Both the position numbers and the translations under genes were made by a program. A stretch of DNA of 64,000 bases, taken from assembly GCF_018383585.1 (NCBI RefSeq), contig NZ_JAHAMK010000016.1, positions 16,196 through 80,195 of the forward strand, in the 5' to 3' direction. Origin of the DNA: Microvirga sp. 3-52 (GTDB taxonomy: Bacteria; Pseudomonadota; Alphaproteobacteria; Rhizobiales; Beijerinckiaceae). The notes below the pieces were generated by a model, which did no database searches, had not been told where the DNA came from, and saw only the letters and a program-made list of their open reading frames with translations. This document shows positions 61,294 to 64,000 of this stretch, one piece after another; the first letter of the stretch is position 1; the number at the start of each line of letters is the position of its first letter.

Positions 61294-62229
61294 TCACGAT
61301 GCGCGCTGCAGCACGCACAAGAACCCGGGAACCGGCACGCCGCGATCCTCCCGGGTCGAGACGCGCTCGAAGATGACGAGGGTGAATCCTTCTCTTTCCG
61401 CGAGCCCGCGCAGATAGGATTCGCCATGCGCGTATCGGGCATCCTCGCCGAGGACGAAGCCCTCGCCCCCGTGCGCCTGGACGGTGAAGGCGAAGAGCCC
61501 TTCGTGCTCCAGCACCCGATGCGCCTCGCGGAAAACCGGATCGAGCGCCGCCATGTAGACGAACACGTCGGCCGCCACGACGAGATCGGCCTCGCCCATC
61601 CGACGACTGTTCAGGAAAGTGACGAGCTCGCCTTCGTGCAGGGCATCGTAGAGCTTTGTCTTCTCCGCCTTCTCCAGCATGCGCGGCGAGAGATCGACGC
61701 CCTCGATGGCGGCGCAAGACCCTGCGAGCTGCTGCGCCATCAGACCGGTGCCGCAGCCGAGATCGAGGGTCAGTCCGAACCGGTAATCCCGCATCCGCTG
61801 GGAGCAGGCTCGGCGCAGGGCATCGGCGATCAGCTCAGGGCCACGATAGGCGAGGCTCTTGGTCAGGTGCTGGTCGAATTTGGGCGCGTAATCGTCGAAA
61901 AGCGCCCGCACGTAGCCATCGGTGATCGCCTCGTCGGGCGCAAGCGCGCCGAGCCTGGCGAGATCGACACGCACGCCCAAGGCATCCTCGGGCTCGAGCG
62001 TGAGGGCCCAACGCAACGCCTCCACCGCCTCCTCCTGCGAACCCAGTTCGGCAGCCGAGCGGCCGAGCATGGCCTGGGCGGGGGCAAAGTCCGGTGCGAG
62101 CTCGATCACCTGCCGGGCCAGATCGGCGGCAGCCTCGAAGTCCCTCTCATCGAAGGCCGCGCGGGCATATTCGTAGCGGCGGTCGGCGCGAAAATCGCCG
62201 GTGGATCGGACATTCGAGGGCTGCGGCAT
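61294..62229 (-). CDS. TPR-linked class I SAM methyltransferase
   Basis: A 311-residue protein. The first about 85 residues hold TPR-like helices (ARAAFDERDFEAAADLARQV, AQAMLGRSAAELGSQEEAVE). A methyltransferase domain follows: FGLTLDLGCGTGLMAQQL is the SAM-binding motif I and GVDLSPRMLEKAEKTKLY motif II. The family resembles alphaproteobacterial TPR-methyltransferases of unknown target. It is convergent with the SDR gene, with the family B repeat between them. Confidence 0.87.
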   Translation of the reverse strand: MPQPSNVRSTGDFRADRRYEYARAAFDERDFEAAADLARQVIELAPDFAPAQAMLGRSAAELGSQEEAVEALRWALTLEPEDALGVRVDLARLGALAPDEAITDGYVRALFDDYAPKFDQHLTKSLAYRGPELIADALRRACSQRMRDYRFGLTLDLGCGTGLMAQQLAGSCAAIEGVDLSPRMLEKAEKTKLYDALHEGELVTFLNSRRMGEADLVVAADVFVYMAALDPVFREAHRVLEHEGLFAFTVQAHGGEGFVLGEDARYAHGESYLRGLAEREGFTLVIFERVSTREDRGVPVPGFLCVLQRAS

Positions 62230-62908
62230 GGCTTTTGGATGCGGGAGAGTGGAGGAGCTGTCAATGGCGCGCCCGCGTCAGCCTGGATCCGCTGGCAATC
62301 GGGGATCGCGTGCCCAGGGTGTTGTCCCCGTCGAGCAAACGCACCACGCGGTCGCATCGTATTCCGGCAGCTGTCGGCCGGGCCGGGTTCCGGGATCAAG
62401 CTCGGCGCTATGCATCCTCTTCCCTGCGAGCGCTTTCGCCCACTCCGGTCGGGCAGGACACTGTCCTTGGGTCACACCCGCCTTCGTACACCCTCCTTGG
62501 TCGACCGTCCTTCGTCACCCCCTCTGCCGTCATCACCGGGCTTGACCCGGCCATCCCGATGCTGTGAGGCGCGGCGCTTCAGGCATCGGGATCACCGGGA
62601 CAAGCCCGGTGATGACGTTGGAGAACGCCAGGGCCGGACGGGGCAAGCCGATCTGGGATCGTGAAAACCAGCCTCGCACCGTCATCCCCCCGAAGGCCGG
62701 GATCCATAACCGCGACGGCACTCCACCCTGCCCCGATAGGGGTTCTGAATCCCTCTGCGCGGGGAATGACAATGTCGGGGTTCAAGCGCCCCATCCTGCC
62801 CGCATTCCCGGATCGCCTGCGCCGTCCGGGATGGCAACGGAGAATCTCATCGAGGACAGCGCTTCTCCTCGGCCTGACATCGACCGGCCGGACCCTATAT
62901 TCTCACCC
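62230..62908. repeat. Repeat-rich spacer before the exonuclease gene
   Basis: No gene in 679 bp. 62529-62620 is family A copy 3 (CGTCATCACCGGGCTTGACC then, about 65 bp later, GATCACCGGGACAAGCCCGG). 62681-62780 contains CGTCATCCCCCCGAAGGCCG and CTGCGCGGGGAATGACA, a second palindrome of about 100 bp with GTCAT-type ends. This accumulation of repeats sits exactly where the DNA-repair gene set is split. Confidence 0.65.
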
Positions 62909-63964
62909 ATGGCACTGCGTTCCACCGACATCCTCACCCAGACCCCGCAAGGGCTCTATTGCCCCCTCGGCGACTTCCACATCGATCCGGTCCGTCCCGT
63001 GAAGCGGGCGCTCGTCACCCATGGCCATTCGGATCATGCCCGCTCCGGGCACCGTTCCGTCCTCGCGACGCGGGAAACCCTGCTCATCATGGCCGTCCGC
63101 TACGGGGCGGATTTCGCAGGCGCCACGCAGGAGGCTCGCTTAAGCGAGAGCCTGCGCGTCGGCGACGTGACCGTGCGCTTCACGCCCGCCGGCCATGTGC
63201 TGGGCTCGGCGCAGATCGCCATCGAGGCGGGAGGCACCCGCGTCGTGGTGTCGGGCGACTACAAGCGGGCGGAGGACCCGACCTGCCTGCCCTACGAGGT
63301 CGTGCCCTGCGACGTCTTCATCACCGAGGCGACCTTCGGCCTGCCGGTCTTCCGCCATCCGGACACGCGCGCCGAGGTGCGCAAGCTCCTCGATTCCGTC
63401 GCCCTGTTCCCCGAGCGTGCCCATATCGTCGGCGCCTATGCACTCGGCAAGGCGCAGCGGGTCATGGCTCTCCTGCGCGAGGAGGGCTACGATCAGCCGA
63501 TCCATCTGCACGGCGCCATGGAGCGCCTGACCGAATTCTACAAGTCGGAAGGAATCCCCCTGGGGGAGACGCCCAAGGTCGTGGCCTCGGAGCGGTCGAA
63601 GCTCGCCGGCGCCATCGTGATCTGCCCGCCCCCCTCGATCCAGGACCTGTGGTCCCGCCGCTTTCCCGATCCCGTCACCTGCTTCGCCTCCGGCTGGATG
63701 CGGGTGCGGGCACGGGCGCGGCAGAAGGGCGTGGAGCTGCCGCTGGTGATCTCCGACCATTCCGACTGGGACGATCTCTGCCGCACGATCCGGGAAACCG
63801 GCGCCGGCGAGGTCTGGGTCACCCATGGCCAGGAGGACGCGCTTGTCCATTGGTGCACCACCCACGGCATCAAGGCGCGCCCCCTGCACATGCTGGGCTA
63901 TGGCGACGAGGGCGAGGCGGAGGAGCCGCCCGCGGCCACCGCAGAAGCGGGAGGCGCCGCATGA
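62909..63964 (+). CDS. Ligase-associated DNA damage response exonuclease (MBL fold)
   Basis: A 351-residue metallo-beta-lactamase/beta-CASP exonuclease of the SNM1/Pso2-like group. The metal site is ALVTHGHSDHARSGH. Other motifs are FTPAGHVLGSAQIAIEAGG, VVVSGDYKRAEDP and the C-terminal LVISDHSDWDDLCRTIRETGAGEVWVTHG split over two segments. It should trim DNA ends for the adjacent ligase. MALRSTDILTQ at 62909 is the chosen start, since the conserved region starts shortly after; upstream in-frame ATGs lie in repeat sequence. Its stop overlaps the ligase ATG by 4 nt. Confidence 0.93.
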   Translation: MALRSTDILTQTPQGLYCPLGDFHIDPVRPVKRALVTHGHSDHARSGHRSVLATRETLLIMAVRYGADFAGATQEARLSESLRVGDVTVRFTPAGHVLGSAQIAIEAGGTRVVVSGDYKRAEDPTCLPYEVVPCDVFITEATFGLPVFRHPDTRAEVRKLLDSVALFPERAHIVGAYALGKAQRVMALLREEGYDQPIHLHGAMERLTEFYKSEGIPLGETPKVVASERSKLAGAIVICPPPSIQDLWSRRFPDPVTCFASGWMRVRARARQKGVELPLVISDHSDWDDLCRTIRETGAGEVWVTHGQEDALVHWCTTHGIKARPLHMLGYGDEGEAEEPPAATAEAGGAA

Positions 63965-64000
63965 ACCGCTTCGCCGCCCTCCTTGACCGCCTCGGCTACG
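63961..64000 (+). CDS. ATP-dependent DNA ligase, N-terminus only (partial)
   Basis: Only the first 13 codons are present (MNRFAALLDRLGY) before the window ends. The start overlaps the exonuclease stop (ATGA). In homologous gene sets this position is held by the ATP-dependent DNA ligase, whose known start MNRFAxLLDRLxYxP matches. Call based on these residues and context. Confidence 0.7.
   Translation, partial: MNRFAALLDRLGY

Noticed and set aside
62564..62908. N-terminal extension of the MBL exonuclease
   Set aside because: The extra in-frame codons run through palindromic repeats and lack conservation-like features; the family start is close to MALRSTDIL at 62909.

Overview
This 64 kb window is GC-rich, densely coding DNA from an alphaproteobacterium. 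The gene content (a PodJ-like polarity protein, many LysR/TetR/MerR regulators, split beta-oxidation genes, ligase-associated DNA repair genes) and the dispersed intergenic palindromes fit Hyphomicrobiales (Rhizobiales), possibly a Methylobacteriaceae/Microvirga-like genome. The genus is a guess from memory. I saw no rRNA, tRNA, CRISPR array, prophage or intact insertion sequence.

Layout. (1) 1-7.9 kb: the last codons of a HlyD-type type I secretion adaptor, an EamA exporter with a divergent LysR, an MFS exporter with a divergent TetR around three near-identical operators, then a secreted RTX/serralysin-type metallopeptidase and two very small proteins. (2) 8-15.5 kb: a FAD amine oxidase-like protein, free methionine-R-sulfoxide reductase, an ABC exporter, MOSC, DUF488, a small membrane protein, a zinc alcohol dehydrogenase and a Nudix protein. 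(3) 15.7-21.1 kb: an inositol-phosphatase-family gene and a three-gene ABC importer (binding protein, fused double permease, ATPase) of the iron/2-aminoethylphosphonate type. (4) 21.2-23.9 kb: an ion channel with a zinc-ribbon tail, a HAD phosphatase, and an HxlR/FMN-reductase divergent pair. (5) 23.9-31.4 kb: the most coherent catabolic unit. It holds an N-formylglutamate-amidohydrolase-family enzyme, an ethanolamine-type permease, a glutamine-synthetase-like gamma-glutamyl ligase, an aldehyde dehydrogenase and an iron alcohol dehydrogenase, with a divergent RpiR regulator. I infer a gamma-glutamyl route for ethanolamine or another amino alcohol. (6) 31.4-36.9 kb: AbrB-like membrane protein, RbsD/FucU, aminotransferase, MscL, VOC dioxygenase-like protein, DoxX and LysR. 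(7) 37-40.5 kb: a 1169-residue sodium/solute-symporter-linked hybrid histidine kinase. (8) 40.5-49.7 kb: GNAT, racemase, DsbA-like isomerase, thioesterase and DinB, then a beta-oxidation operon (acyl-CoA dehydrogenase, thiolase, FadJ-like) with a MerR regulator. (9) 50-56.2 kb: PodJ-like protein, TauE/SafE exporter with its TIGR02186 partner, and a nitrilase-family amidase. (10) 56.4-64 kb: the ligase-associated DNA damage response set in two arms (PdeM + DEXH helicase; exonuclease + start of an ATP-dependent DNA ligase). Between the arms lie GNAT, SDR and TPR-methyltransferase genes and repeat-rich spacers.

The most useful leads are the amino-alcohol gamma-glutamylation operon with its own regulator, candidate operators and internal terminator; the triple TetR operator; the split repair set; the zinc-ribbon ion channel; and overlooked small ORFs. 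All functional assignments come from reading motifs and gene order; no database search was run.
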